From assembly GCA_018398815.1 (NCBI GenBank), contig CM031607.1:92844826-92908825 (forward strand): DNA of 64,000 bases. Reading direction: 5' to 3'. The DNA comes from Conus ventricosus (Eukaryota; Mollusca; Gastropoda; Neogastropoda; Conidae). Positions 21,923-31,925 of this stretch are shown piece after piece. The translations under genes were made by a program, and so were the position numbers. The notes beneath the pieces were generated by a model that was not told the origin of the DNA, did no database searches, and was given only the letters and a program-made list of their open reading frames with translations. Every line of letters starts with the position of its first letter. Position 1 is the stretch's first letter.

Positions 21923-22627
21923 ATGTCTGTTCAGCATTATCCAAAAGTACCTAAAGAAGAGATAGTAGGCAACTCTGCTGCTATAGAAAGCCCTAACATA
22001 AAAACCTTCAGATTAACCAACATTACACAAATGCAACAAAAACTAGAGCAGGACCTTTCAAAATACAGCAAAGCCAAACGAAGGTATTCTGCTGTCTTTA
22101 ATGCTGTTACCTATGTTAATACTGGAGCATCGACTATTAGTGCTTATCGGCAGGAACGAGTGTAGGTCTCTTAGCAACAGGCGTTGGTGCACCCGCAGCT
22201 TTACCTCTAGGTGGTTTGTCTTTAGCTCTTGGCTTATGTTCATTAGCTGTAGGTGCTGCTAGCAAAAAAATAAAAACTAAACTCCAAAAGCACACAGCTA
22301 TGGTTCAACTAATAACAGCTAAACTTAGTTCCTTCAAACTGACAATAAATAAAGCACTGGCTGACTCAAACATCACGGATGAAGAATTTAGTCGTTTACA
22401 GGCCGATTTTGATGACTACAAAAGACAAAAGTTTGATCTTCAAAGAAAGGCAAGGACAAGTTTTTCTCAACAGCCAGACAACGAGCAGATATAAAGGAAT
22501 GTTTAAAAAAAGTAAACGAAACATTAAACTCTGTTCTAAACAGCTCACATTAACAACACCAAAGGGTGTTTATACTTTAGTTTATGAGTCCAAGCACAAA
22601 AAGACCGTTGATATTGATTCTGATTAA
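21923..22627 (+). pseudogene. Small membrane/coiled-coil Polinton protein
   Basis: Starts at ATG 21923, 27 bases after the capsid gene. The first 80 codons are hydrophilic. A Gly/Ala/Leu-rich hydrophobic stretch follows (around 22150-22260, including GGLSLALGLCSLAVGAASK), then a helical region (DEEFSRLQADFDDYKRQKFDLQRK). A C-terminal basic part ends at 22627. Frame breaks lie near 22160 and 22470. I do not recognise the family beyond its recurrence next to the polymerase in Polintons. Confidence 0.5.
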
Positions 22628-22670
22628 TTTATTTTTAATTTGAATAAATATTTTCGGTTAGAAACTTAGC

Positions 22671-25600
22671 ATGGATAAGATATATAAGGTCCGGACGAAT
22701 TGTTTGAAGCAATGCGTAAGGAAGAAGATTTATCAAAAGCTTTAAATGATATCAGTCTAGATGTCATTGATTCAGCAAACGTGCGGGCAAGCGTTGTTCA
22801 TGCTATTTCTCAAGTTCCAGGTAAACTAACAATAGACCCGCCAGTTAAAGTAATGTTAGCTGTTTTAATCGACTATATAACAATAAATGAAGAAAATCTA
22901 GAAGTCTGGGTCTCAACTAAACAACAGACTATTCTTTCTCATAATGACTTAACACCTGGTTGGGCAGACCAGCTGCTTACACAGTTTGATGTGGCCGCTG
23001 AAGAAGCCAAATTGAGAGGCTCTGGTTGGTCAGAGGGCGAAGTCTTAGAGATCAGATTAAAACAGGACAAGTATGCGCCGATTGTAGGCAAGTCTTACAT
23101 TCCACTACCTCCAGCATTAGTTGCAAAAAGAGCAGTTTTAAACATAAAGAATACAGACGACAACAAATGTTTCATGTGGTGTGTTCTCGCAAGGCTGCAT
23201 TACGTCCGCAAAAATGCAGACAGAGTATCTAACTATTGGGATTACATCAAAGATCTTAACTTTAGTGGAATATCCTTTCCTGTTAGCGTAGATCAAATTG
23301 ATCAGTTTGAAGAACAAAACAAACCAATAACTGTTAATGTATACACATGGGATGAGGAAACAAATCTGCTGCCTATTAAAGTGACTAAGAACAGTCCAAC
23401 GATTGGCGAACCAGACAAAAATCATGTGGACTTACTACTGATGTTTTCGCCAGCAGGGCTACGCATTACACATTAATACGAACAATGAGTAGACTAATGC
23501 AGCATACTTCAAAAAATCATGGCAAACAAGAATTCTGCAGAAAATGTTTAACAAGAATTCCATCTGCTCAAGCCGCAAGCGAACATAAGAAACATTGTAT
23601 CAGCCCAGTTGACTGTAATACAGAACTAATTACGCCCGGAGAAGGCAGTAAAGTTAGTTTTAAGAACTGGAAACGGATGCAAATTACTCCATATGTTGTT
23701 TACGCAGACTTCGAATCACTCATTGTTCCTTATGAAGGACCAACCCCCCAGAAACCTACAAAAACAGTCTTAAAGAGTAATCACCAGATTTGTTCATTTG
23801 CTTTCATCGTTGTCAGGTCGGATGGCGCCCATTCAACACCAGAATTATACAGAGGGCCAGATGCGGCTAGAAGATTTTTAAAGCGCATGCAGCAATTGCG
23901 TAATGCTTGTTCTAATAATCTGAATTTATCTGAAATCATGATGACGCCTGAAGACCAACAACAGTATGACTCAGCCACTCACTGTTGGATTTGTGGTTTA
24001 GAACTAATGTCTAACAGTGAAGAAGCAACAAACCCAATAGTAAGGGACCATGATCACATTTGTGGGAAGTTCAGAGGTGCAGCACACAACAACTGCAATC
24101 TTCAACTAAAGGTTGACCCAAAGACATGGAAATTACCCATCTTCTTTCATAACTTGCGAGGCTACGACTCTCACCTTATAATGCAAGCAGTAACCAGCGA
24201 CAGGGACGACAGGGACGACAGGGACTCCAGGATAACATGCATTGCACAGTCATCGGAAAAGTACATGTGTTTCACTTAAATAACATGTCTTTTTATGACT
24301 CTATGCAGCACATGATGGGTTCATTAGAGTCGCTGGCTATGTCCTTAAAGTCCTGCCCAATAACAGAAAAATATTTTGACCCAACACTTGTTAGAAAGGG
24401 CGTTTACCCTTATGAGTACATGAACAGTTGGCAAAGGTTTGATGAAGATACACTTCCACCTAAGGGTGCGTTCTTTTCTAGTCTTAGAGGAAAGGACATC
24501 AATGATTCTGATTACCAGCATGCTCAAGATGCGTGGCAGAATTAGAGTGTAAAACGATGGAGACTATCATGATTCATACTTGAGGGCTGACGTTTGTTTG
24601 TTGGCGGACGTCTTTGAAAATTATAGAAAGACCTGCATGAAACATTATAGCCTGGATCCCGCGCATTACATTTCTGCGCCCGGGATGAGTTGGGACACTT
24701 TCTTAAAATTTACTGGAGTACAGATTGATTTATTGTCTAACCTGCCAATGATTCAGATGATTGAAAACGGATTGCATGGAGGAATTAGTATGGCGTCGCA
24801 TCATTACTGTAAAGCAAACAACAAATACCTAGATGATTATGATCCGAGTAAAAGGTCTAACTATCTCATGTATTTAGATGCAAACAATCTGTATGGTTGG
24901 GCTATGGCGCAATCACTTCCATTACGTAACTTTAAAATGCACACAGAAGACAATCCGAAAAATATTCAAAAGGCATTAAAGTGGTTGGGCAGTTTGACGC
25001 CAGATCAACAGCGTGGTTTCATTCTAGAAGTTGACTTAGAATATCCTCACGAACTTCATGACCTGCATAATGACTATCCATTAGCAGCAGAAAGCCTAAA
25101 GATAGCAAAAACAGAACCACCTAAACTTGTGCCTAATCTTCGAGGTAAAAAAAATTATGTCTGTCATTACAGACTTCTACAATTTTATTTAAGACATGGT
25201 TTGAAGTTGACAGCTGTTCATCGTATAATTGCTTTTGATCAAGAACAGTTCATGAAGCCATACATCATGAAGAACACTGATCTCAGAACTAAATCCACAG
25301 ATGCTTCAGAAAAAGACTTTTTCAAGCTGATGAACAACAGCTGTTTTGGAAAGACTATGGAGAATCCACACAAGCGTAAAGATGTCAGATTGGTCGCCAA
25401 AGAAAACGAAGCAATTAAGCTGACTTCAAAACCTAATATCAGGACTTCAGAAGATTTCATGATCAGCTTTTGCATAATGTTGAAAAAAAAGAAAGTCAAA
25501 TTGGACAAACCTGTATTTATTGGTTTACTGTTTTAGAATTATCAAAGCTTTTGATGTTAGAATTTCTTTATGACTACTTTAAACCCTTGTATCCAGAGTC

Positions 25601-26098
25601 CAAAGTACTTTACACAGATACAGATAGTTTTGTTATAGATATCCCTACTGAAGACATCTATAAAGACATGGAAATAGAAGTAGCTAAAGGGCATGCGGAT
25701 GGTACGACACATCTGATTATCCTAAAGATTCGCCTTTGCATTCAACTGTTAACAAGAAGGTTTTAGGAAAGATGAAGGATGAATTATCTGGAGGGGTGAT
25801 CAAGGAGTTTGTTGGGTTAAGGTAAAAAATGTACAGTATTTCGTGTCAAGAAAAAACCATTAAGAAAGCAAAAGGAATATCTCGCAGTGTTGTGCAGTCA
25901 AACATATCCCATGACAACTATAAAGAAGCATTGTTTGACAATAAGACTTTTTATCATGACAACGTAAAACTACGATCTAATCTACATGAGATCAACACAA
26001 CTGTTGTAACAAAGAAGTCATTAGATAGAACAAACACAAAACGAGTATTTGTTAATCCAGAGTTTTCCTATGCAATTGGGCATTGGAGAACAGCATAA
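22671..26098 (+). pseudogene. Protein-primed family B DNA polymerase, frame-broken
   Basis: About 1140 codons, from an ATG at 22671. An N-terminal region includes KNTDDNKCFMWCVLARLH. Next is a C2H2-type finger near 23530 (CRKCL...H), then exonuclease motif I YADFESL (23701-23721). An endonuclease VII-like block DHDHICGKFRGAAHNNCNL lies at 24046-24102, exo II FFHNLRGYDSHL at about 24142 and exo III LLADVFE near 24598. Polymerase motif A YLDANNLYGWAMAQ is at 24871, motif B NNSCFGKTMEN at 25333 and motif C YTDTDSF at 25611-25631. All catalytic residues I can check are present. The frame breaks near 22690, 24280, 24545, 25500, 25700 and 25820. It copies the element's DNA from a terminal protein primer. 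Confidence 0.92.
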
Positions 26099-26184
26099 TT
26101 ACATACCTTCTTCGGGTTCATATTTTTCCTTAACTTTATCTAGAAGCTCAATCATATCATAATCCAATTCAGACAAATTTTTTC

Positions 26185-26424
26185 TCATGTTTGCTTATGT
26201 GCTCGAATTTTTTTTATTATTTCAAGATATTCTTTTCCCCATGTTTGATAATCAAAATTTGGGATTTTGGGTTGTAGGTGATCTGGATGCATTGCCATGT
26301 GCCGATGAATTCTCTCAAATGTTGCCCTAATAGCAGAACTCGTATCAAATGATTCTCGTAATAATTCCAAGGTCTTTTCATTTATCATTCTTGTTTCATT
26401 CTGCGCTTCCTTCTGGGCTTCCAT
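26185..26424 (-). CDS. Small hydrophilic Polinton protein
   Basis: An intact 79-codon frame starting MEAQKEAQNETRMINE, mostly helical in composition and without membrane segments. It is convergent with the polymerase and lies just before the integrase gene on the same strand. Function unknown. It is one of the few unbroken frames in the element. Confidence 0.5.
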   Translation of the reverse strand: MEAQKEAQNETRMINEKTLELLRESFDTSSAIRATFERIHRHMAMHPDHLQPKIPNFDYQTWGKEYLEIIKKIRAHKQT

Positions 26425-26464
26425 TTAGATTTAAATATATTTATGTAAATTAAAAAATTAATTA

Positions 26465-27415
26465 AGCAACTGGAACTGTGTCTGGCGGATTATCTGCAGT
26501 TCTTCCTTCACAAAAGATCTTTGAGGAGCTGGTTGTTTTGTTGTGTCAGTTTCTCGTAAATAATACACAGGCGGATTCATTTTTACAATTCTTTTATTTC
26601 ATATGGATCAACACTCCAAACTGGATCGGTTGCCCTGATGCGAGTGTCCCCTTCTGCTTCCCCCGGTAAATAAAGGTACCTTACTTTCAAACCAAACGGC
26701 AATAGTTTGCTGCTGGCGTCTCATTCAACAGCATTATATGTTTGTTTTTTGATTGCTTGTACTGGTTTTAGCCCTGTTAATTTAAATTCTTCATTATTCA
26801 TTGCACGTAGAACTGAGGGCAGTCTTCTAACCCATTCTGTGTTGCGAGAATTGTCAATAAGCTCTCTGTGATACTGGTAGGAAAAAAGTCTTTCGGCTAA
26901 CTGTTTGTTAAAGTTTTCAACTAAAGCCTGTGATCTGTGAACTCCTGGAATGCCTCTTTTAATGGTAACTCTATGTTTTAACAATAATTGGTTCACTTGA
27001 CCTTTAAATTCTTTTCCATCATCGACTTGAATCATGCGAGGATAAGTTAGTGGGCCTCGTTGGTATATCAGTTGTATGGCAACAGCAACAGCAGAAGCAC
27101 TCTTTTGTGTTAATGGTTCCGCATCTTTGTATCTTGAAGCTATGTTAATGACTGTAAGTGCGTACTTAAATCTTTTTCGTCTAATCGTATCATGGGGTAA
27201 TATAGAAGGTCCATTTGATGGGTGTCGTTCGGTATTGTATTCACAAAGTGAGGTCTCTGTATTCGTCTAGGTGCAGGTAAATAAATTTGCCAAATCGCTT
27301 GTTTAGATAACCATTCTTTTGCTGTTTGTTCACTGACACCCGCTGCTTGGCTTAGCTTTTTAATTGCCGTTATTCCCTTCCAATATCCTTTTGGCGAATA
27401 ATAGATTTTGTTCAT
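26465..27415 (-). pseudogene. Retrovirus-type integrase (DDE), frame-broken
   Basis: ATG at 27415 with the Polinton N-terminal block YYSPKGYWKGITAIKKL and IWQIYLPAPRRIQRPHF. The DDE catalytic triad is visible: Asp in HQMDLLY, Asp in IQVDDGKEF (about 27015) and Glu in ALVENFN (about 26930). The C-terminal chromo-like part (LPFGLKVRYLYLPGE) runs in another frame down to about 26465. About 315 codons in all, near the family norm. It inserts the element into host DNA and makes the short target duplication. Breaks near 27200 and 27035 and after 26730. Confidence 0.9.
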
Positions 27416-27422
27416 TTTTTAT

Positions 27423-27831
27423 TCAGCCAATATTATGTGCAACAAAATACACAACAGTCATACCAAAGGCAATGAATAATATTTCTTGCATCTTTTGTTT
27501 TTCTGATGGTTGATAAAAGTCACTGAATTTTGGTGGGGGCAATGTCTCGATTGGTTTGCCTGTTACTAGATAATACTCTTTTATTGCTTGATCAACATCT
27601 TTAAATGTATAAGCTGCATGTCCCTTTTTTTTTTAGTTTGTCGTTAATAAAATCCAACTGCTCAATTCTCTGCTTTTCATAGTAATCTTGTGCCACAGCT
27701 AGTTGCTCCATAGCTTTGTTATGTCTTTTTCTCTCGCCGTCATCCCGCAGTTTACTAAATGCGTAATTACTTCCGCTAAAAGCAAGCGCATTAACCACAG
27801 TGCCACCAATCATCATTACGAGTGAAGCCAT
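27423..27831 (-). pseudogene. Small Polinton protein with two hydrophobic ends
   Basis: ATG at 27831 followed by a hydrophobic N-terminus (MASLVMMIGGTVVNALAF), a charged middle (ERKRHNKAMEQLAVAQDYY), then, after a one-base slip in a run of T at about 27630, a C-terminal part ending in a second hydrophobic stretch (IAFGMTVVYFVAHNIG) with a stop at 27423. Function unknown. Confidence 0.5.
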
Positions 27832-27857
27832 TTTTATAAATGTATTTTTTTTTAATT

Positions 27858-28088
27858 TTACATATTGATACTGTCAGGAATTATTCCTTGCTTAACTAGA
27901 AAATCTTTCGTAGCAAATGAAGCTGCAATGATAACAATCAGCTTTGCTGAGTCTTCAAAGTCTAGTTTGCCAAGATCTGCTGGTTTTATTTTAACAAGTT
28001 TTTGCCAAGCATCGTGTATCCTACACTTAGACCTCCAATAACAGCAGAATGGTATACAAGGTTGGTAACAGTTTTTTTCGGCGCTCAT
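27858..28088 (-). CDS. Small Polinton protein, unknown
   Basis: 76-codon frame starting MSAEKNCYQPCIPFCC and ending near DSINM, with a moderately hydrophobic C-terminal half (SAKLIVIIAASFATKDFL). It lies in the same minus-strand group as the preceding small gene and the integrase, with 26 bases between. The N-terminal half looks frame-shifted relative to the rest. Confidence 0.45.
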   Translation of the reverse strand: MSAEKNCYQPCIPFCCYWRSKCRIHDAWQKLVKIKPADLGKLDFEDSAKLIVIIAASFATKDFLVKQGIIPDSINM

Positions 28089-28129
28089 TTTTAAAAAAAT
28101 AAAATAATTATAATTAATAAAAAAAAAAC

Positions 28130-28554
28130 ATGAACAGCGATGATCTACTACAGCTACAGGGCAGCCTAAACCTTCCTGAACTTATGATTACAAATGATCA
28201 AGTTTGATAACCAAGCTATTATGCCCAAAAGGAAAGGCTGTATTCTTTGGCAGCATGTGGAAAAACAAAACAGTACCTCGGAAATGAATTCAGCATAGAA
28301 CAGATTCAACAAATGTCGCCACAAGACATTGTAAAGTATCACAACAGGTATGAAGCGCAACTAGGATCGAGAAGGGTAAAAAACGTCGGCCAAACGGTTC
28401 TTAGTTTGTACACTAAACTAGTTAGTAGATTTGCTCCATTGTTTCTGAACAAGATTTTATGTATGATTTAACGCAGGATCCAGTTTTAACAAAGTCATTA
28501 GAGTCTCTAGGCTGTGATCTATATTACAGATTTGGAACTTATTGTCGCCGCTAA
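28130..28554 (+). pseudogene. Polinton plus-strand protein, unknown
   Basis: ATG at 28130, TAA at 28552-28554. Contains YLGNEFSIEQIQQMSPQDIV, then HNRYEAQLGSRRVKNVGQ. It lies divergent from the minus-strand group across a 41-bp AT-rich gap that probably holds both promoters. Frame breaks near 28207 and 28450. Family recognised only as recurrent in Polintons. Confidence 0.5.
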
Positions 28555-28602
28555 TCATGGGATTAATTACATTTAATCATATAGATTTTGTTTCCCTTAA
28601 AA

Positions 28603-29087
28603 ATGACCGAGCCAGAAAATCAGCAGAATCAGAATCAGAAAACATTGAATCAGGTCGAGAAAGTGACCAGTAAAAAGCCTCCTCATCCGGGGCGTGTTGC
28701 AGCAGGAAAAAGATTAGCAGAGTGGAACAAACAAACAAAATTAAAATTACAAGCACATAATATAACTCATAATGAAAAAGTGCTAGAGCCGCAGCCAGTT
28801 GTTTCAATGCCAGCTATAAAAACACCAGAACAAGTTGATTCAAGACCTACAACAACAACAGGTCGCCTACACCGCCAAAGTCTTCATGGAATTTTCTTAA
28901 AGCAATTGTCATTTTTGGCGGCATTGCTGCTGGGGGTGGTTATTACGGTTATAAAATATATAAACAAAGACAGCAAAAACCAAAGCAGTCCAAACAATCT
29001 CCGCCACTAAATACAGAAGCCGACACAAAAGCATGCCAAAAACCGCCAACAACAAAAGATCATTTTGATCCATTTCAAATGCAATAA
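28603..29087 (+). pseudogene. Basic, proline-rich Polinton protein with a membrane segment
   Basis: The likely start is the second ATG (28603), giving MTEPENQQNQNQ; the first, at 28588, adds five residues. A basic block KKPPHPGRVAAGKRLAEWN follows. A hydrophobic helix (about 28900-28960, LSFLAALLLGVVITVI) and a Lys/Gln/Pro-rich tail complete it. A frame change near 28890 is needed to reach the stop at 29085-29087. DNA-binding and membrane association are guesses from composition. Confidence 0.5.
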
Positions 29088-29185
29088 TACTTTAAGAACT
29101 TAATAAATAAGGAAAAACAAACTTAATTTTTAAAAATTTTGTTTCTTTGATAAAAATAGATCATGGCGGATTATTATTTGTTTAA

Positions 29186-29440
29186 ATGATGGAGTCAATA
29201 AATAAAGACATGGAGTCTATAAAAGACATTTCCATAGACCAGAATTGTAATCAATGCGGTTGCTTACGATGTAAGAACTTCATTAAGATCTATGCTGACC
29301 GATCTCGCGCCAAGGACGCTGAGCAAGACATCCTCAACGATGACGCGTTTTTTGAGGCGTGTGTGTACTATATAGACATCTACTATTTAAGACAAAAACA
29401 TAGATTGTATTGTTTTTTTTTTCTGATAATTATAAGATAA
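29186..29440 (+). CDS. Short cysteine-containing frame of uncertain coding status
   Basis: 84 codons with a CNQCGCLRCKNF cysteine cluster that could bind a metal and an acidic middle part; the last ~20 codons look like read-through into T-rich DNA. It lies directly before the tandem-repeat zone. I do not recognise it. Confidence 0.3.
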   Translation: MMESINKDMESIKDISIDQNCNQCGCLRCKNFIKIYADRSRAKDAEQDILNDDAFFEACVYYIDIYYLRQKHRLYCFFFLIIIR

Positions 29441-29444
29441 CTTG

Positions 29445-29695
29445 AATAAGAACTTGGTTGTACTTAGAGGATGACTTAGTTATGATCTTAGGCTGACTTG
29501 AGTAAGAACTTAGAAGTTACTTGGGGATGACTTGAGTAAGAACTTAGAAGTGACTTGAGGATAACTTGAGGATGACTTGAGTACGAACTCAGAAGTGACT
29601 TGAGGATGACTTGAGGACGACTTGAGGACGACTTGAGTAAGAACTTAGAAGTGACTTGGGGTGACTTGAGTTAAGAACATAGAAGTGACTTGAGT
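29445..29695. repeat. Degenerate minisatellite in the Polinton
   Basis: Variants of GACTTGAGTAAGAACTTAGAAGT and GACTTGAGGATGACTTGAG repeated irregularly. Confidence 0.85.
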
Positions 29696-29749
29696 GTGTG
29701 CATGCGTGGGGTGGGGGTGGGCGGGGTGGGGTGGGGTGGGGGGTGTGCA

Positions 29750-29789
<40 letters not shown>

Positions 29790-29980
29790 GGTGCACGCAC
29801 CTTGATTATTTATAAGAAACGGATGTTCAGAATATGATATAGTTATTATCAGTAAAACAACAAAACAACAACAATGACAGCAGCGACAACAACAACAATA
29901 ACAGCATATATACAAGCACGATCGCACGCACACACGCACGCACACAAACACACACACACACACACACACGACAGATGGTC
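29696..29980. repeat. G/T-rich microsatellite block in the Polinton
   Basis: GGGGT-rich run, then (GT)n, then (CA)n with ACGC interruptions. Frames across it are low-complexity artefacts. Bases 29981-30107 hold nothing recognisable. Confidence 0.85.
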
Positions 29981-30107
29981 GGGGGGGGGAGAGATCATGC
30001 TCCCTTCACACCGCCGCTACCCCCCGCTTTGCTAAACAAGACTGTTACAAACTATGTAATGCAGGTTGGTTTTACCTCGTTAATGAGCATTCCCAGTGGA
30101 ATCAAGT

Positions 30108-31143
30108 CTACTGAGTATGTGTTAGAGGGCTAAATAAAGATTGGTGACCTTTGACCGCTCCTACTGGAGCGCTGGCTTGACAGAGAACCAGTTCCTTCTG
30201 ACGTAGAACTCCTAAAATAATCCCTTCATCGATCGGCTGCAGATGACCTTTGACCACTCCTACTGGAGCGCTGGCTTGACAGAGTGCCAAGTTCCCTCTC
30301 ACTGTTTGACTGACTGGCACCTTTGGCTGCTCTAACAGAGGTGTTGGCGCTTTATTGATTTCTTCCCTTACGGCCGAATGTTCATGAATGAGGTTATTGA
30401 GAAAATTGCGTTTCGGCCTGCATTGGTTCTTGTATGGGAGTTGACCAATATTTTCTGATATCCTCGCTGCTTGAGAACATTGTTTTTAAATCCTTCCTCA
30501 TGGAGTAGACCTCCAAGAAAGAAAGACCAACTGTTGAAAACCTTTTAACATAGGGGCCCAGCAAGCGAGCAATATCCCTCAGTTTGCGGGAATATGAAGG
30601 AGATATCCCCACATTACTCTCCAACCACTCGCCCCATTTTTGGTGTGCGCTCCACTTTCTTTCTTTTGAACAAACGCTTTGAAAGTATTTTCCAAAAGCC
30701 AACCATATTGCAGGTTAAAGCACATGGTTGTCGCTTCCTGCCTTTGAAGCTGTTTGTACCCTTGCTTCAGTTTGTCAATAGCAACATCTAAAGACGTTAT
30801 GTCCTCTGCACCAAACACAAAAACTTCTTTTCTAACTGTCTTGCTCACATCCACCTCTTTTGATTTCAAGTAATTGTGAAGTTCTTGTGGCGTCACACTT
30901 TTACGTTTCTTTACCTGTTCCCCATACAAAGATTCAAGTTTTCTTTTTGGTGCACGGGGAAAGAAGGTAGTTTTTTACTTTCAGATGGACCTTCACTTTT
31001 AATTTTTTCAAAATGTCAGCTTTATTGTTGAGAAAAGAGATGTATCCATCAAGAAGAGAAAGTTGATCTTCAGTCCATCTACTTTGCCGCTCCATATCCT
31101 CGGGAAGAATTAAACTACTAGTTTGCTTTGAGAAATCTAACAA
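30108..31143 (-). pseudogene. Right-end Polinton accessory gene with internal repeat
   Basis: Read on the minus strand from about 31143 (MLDFSKQTSSLILPEDM) through three overlapping frames. Recognisable stretches are VTPQELHNYLKSKEVDVSK, FGAEDITSLDVAIDKLKQGY, then ISPSYSRKLRDIARLLG with LSFLEVYSMRKDL. The last of these resembles small helical DNA-binding modules in bacterial and phage proteins of the DUF3102 kind, a loose impression only. The C-terminus carries a duplicated LCQASAPVG(V/A)VKGH, reflecting a ~97-bp DNA repeat at 30148 and 30245. It is the outermost gene at the right end and not one of the standard Polinton genes. Confidence 0.5.
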
Positions 31144-31559
31144 TCTTGATGAACAGTTTGTGAATCAAGAAGCTCTCTCTAAGATGCTATCTTGCGACAT
31201 GTATCCTGTTTTGATTGAAATAAAAATCAACCAGCACAAGCAAAAGCTTTTACAGGTAAAAAACTTTTCTCACTGAAAAACCACGCAGACCAGCACAGCA
31301 CACCTCCAAATGAAAAATGACAAGATAGCACAGGTAGAGGAAGCTTGGTTGCTAACACGTGATTTAAGCCCGACAGTTCATTTGATAAGAGATTAGAGAA
31401 CTAATAAATGCCAAGCCTGGTCAGGTGCGTGCGGCAAGCCCGGCTATTATCTCCTCCCTTTGCAAGTTCTTACTGTCAGCACCAGCAATTAGGGGTGTTG
31501 CCCCCGTCATTTACCTTTCTCATATTACTCATGCCGAGAACACACCGTCAGTAAACAAG
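31144..31559. other. Non-coding stretch inside the right TIR
   Basis: No supported gene; probably the promoter region of the minus-strand accessory gene. Confidence 0.4.
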
Positions 31560-31920
31560 AAGACTTTAGAGAACAGTTAAAGACTGTAGTTTTATTTCAC
31601 ATGAAAGACAGAGACGCATTTGATGAATGTATGCGCGAAAATGATGTTATTGAAAATGATCAGGAAAACACAGGATTAAGCAAAAACTGAAATCTGAAAA
31701 GTTTAGTAAATTAGTATTGAAAACGGATAACCCTACACAGTATGTATGTTTGTAGATAATCGTTATTTTTTTGGTTATTGAAAGAGAATGTGTGATGGAT
31801 TATCATTTAATTCATTGTTGAAGTCTTACTTGTCAGAGAACAGTAAAATGTTTATTCTAGCTCAACCGCCCGAAACTGGTTGAGGGCGGTTGAGCTAGAA
31901 TGAACATTTTACTGTTCTCT
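31560..31920. repeat. Right terminal inverted repeat of the Polinton
   Basis: 361 bp, reverse complement of the left TIR. Ends in the 86-bp terminal palindrome 31835-31920. Near its inner edge (31568-31579) AGAGAACAGTTA repeats the terminal motif. Confidence 0.95.
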
Positions 31921-31925
31921 ATCCT

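Larger units (their letters stand above)
7554..31920. mobile_element. Polinton/Maverick (adintovirus-like) element, complete, with a nested LTR retrotransposon
   Basis: The element starts AGAGAAC and ends GTTCTCT. It is flanked by ATCCT at 7549-7553 and 31921-31925; adjacent bases make a 6-bp duplication equally possible, the size usual for Polintons. Inverted terminal repeats are about 360 bp. The interior (16171-31559, about 15.4 kb, the usual Polinton size) encodes a protein-primed family B DNA polymerase, a retrovirus-type integrase, a double jelly-roll type major capsid protein, a FtsK/HerA-type ATPase remnant and several conserved small proteins. These make it a virus-like self-synthesising transposon. 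Most frames carry single-base breaks. I could not find an adenovirus-type cysteine protease. Confidence 0.93.
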
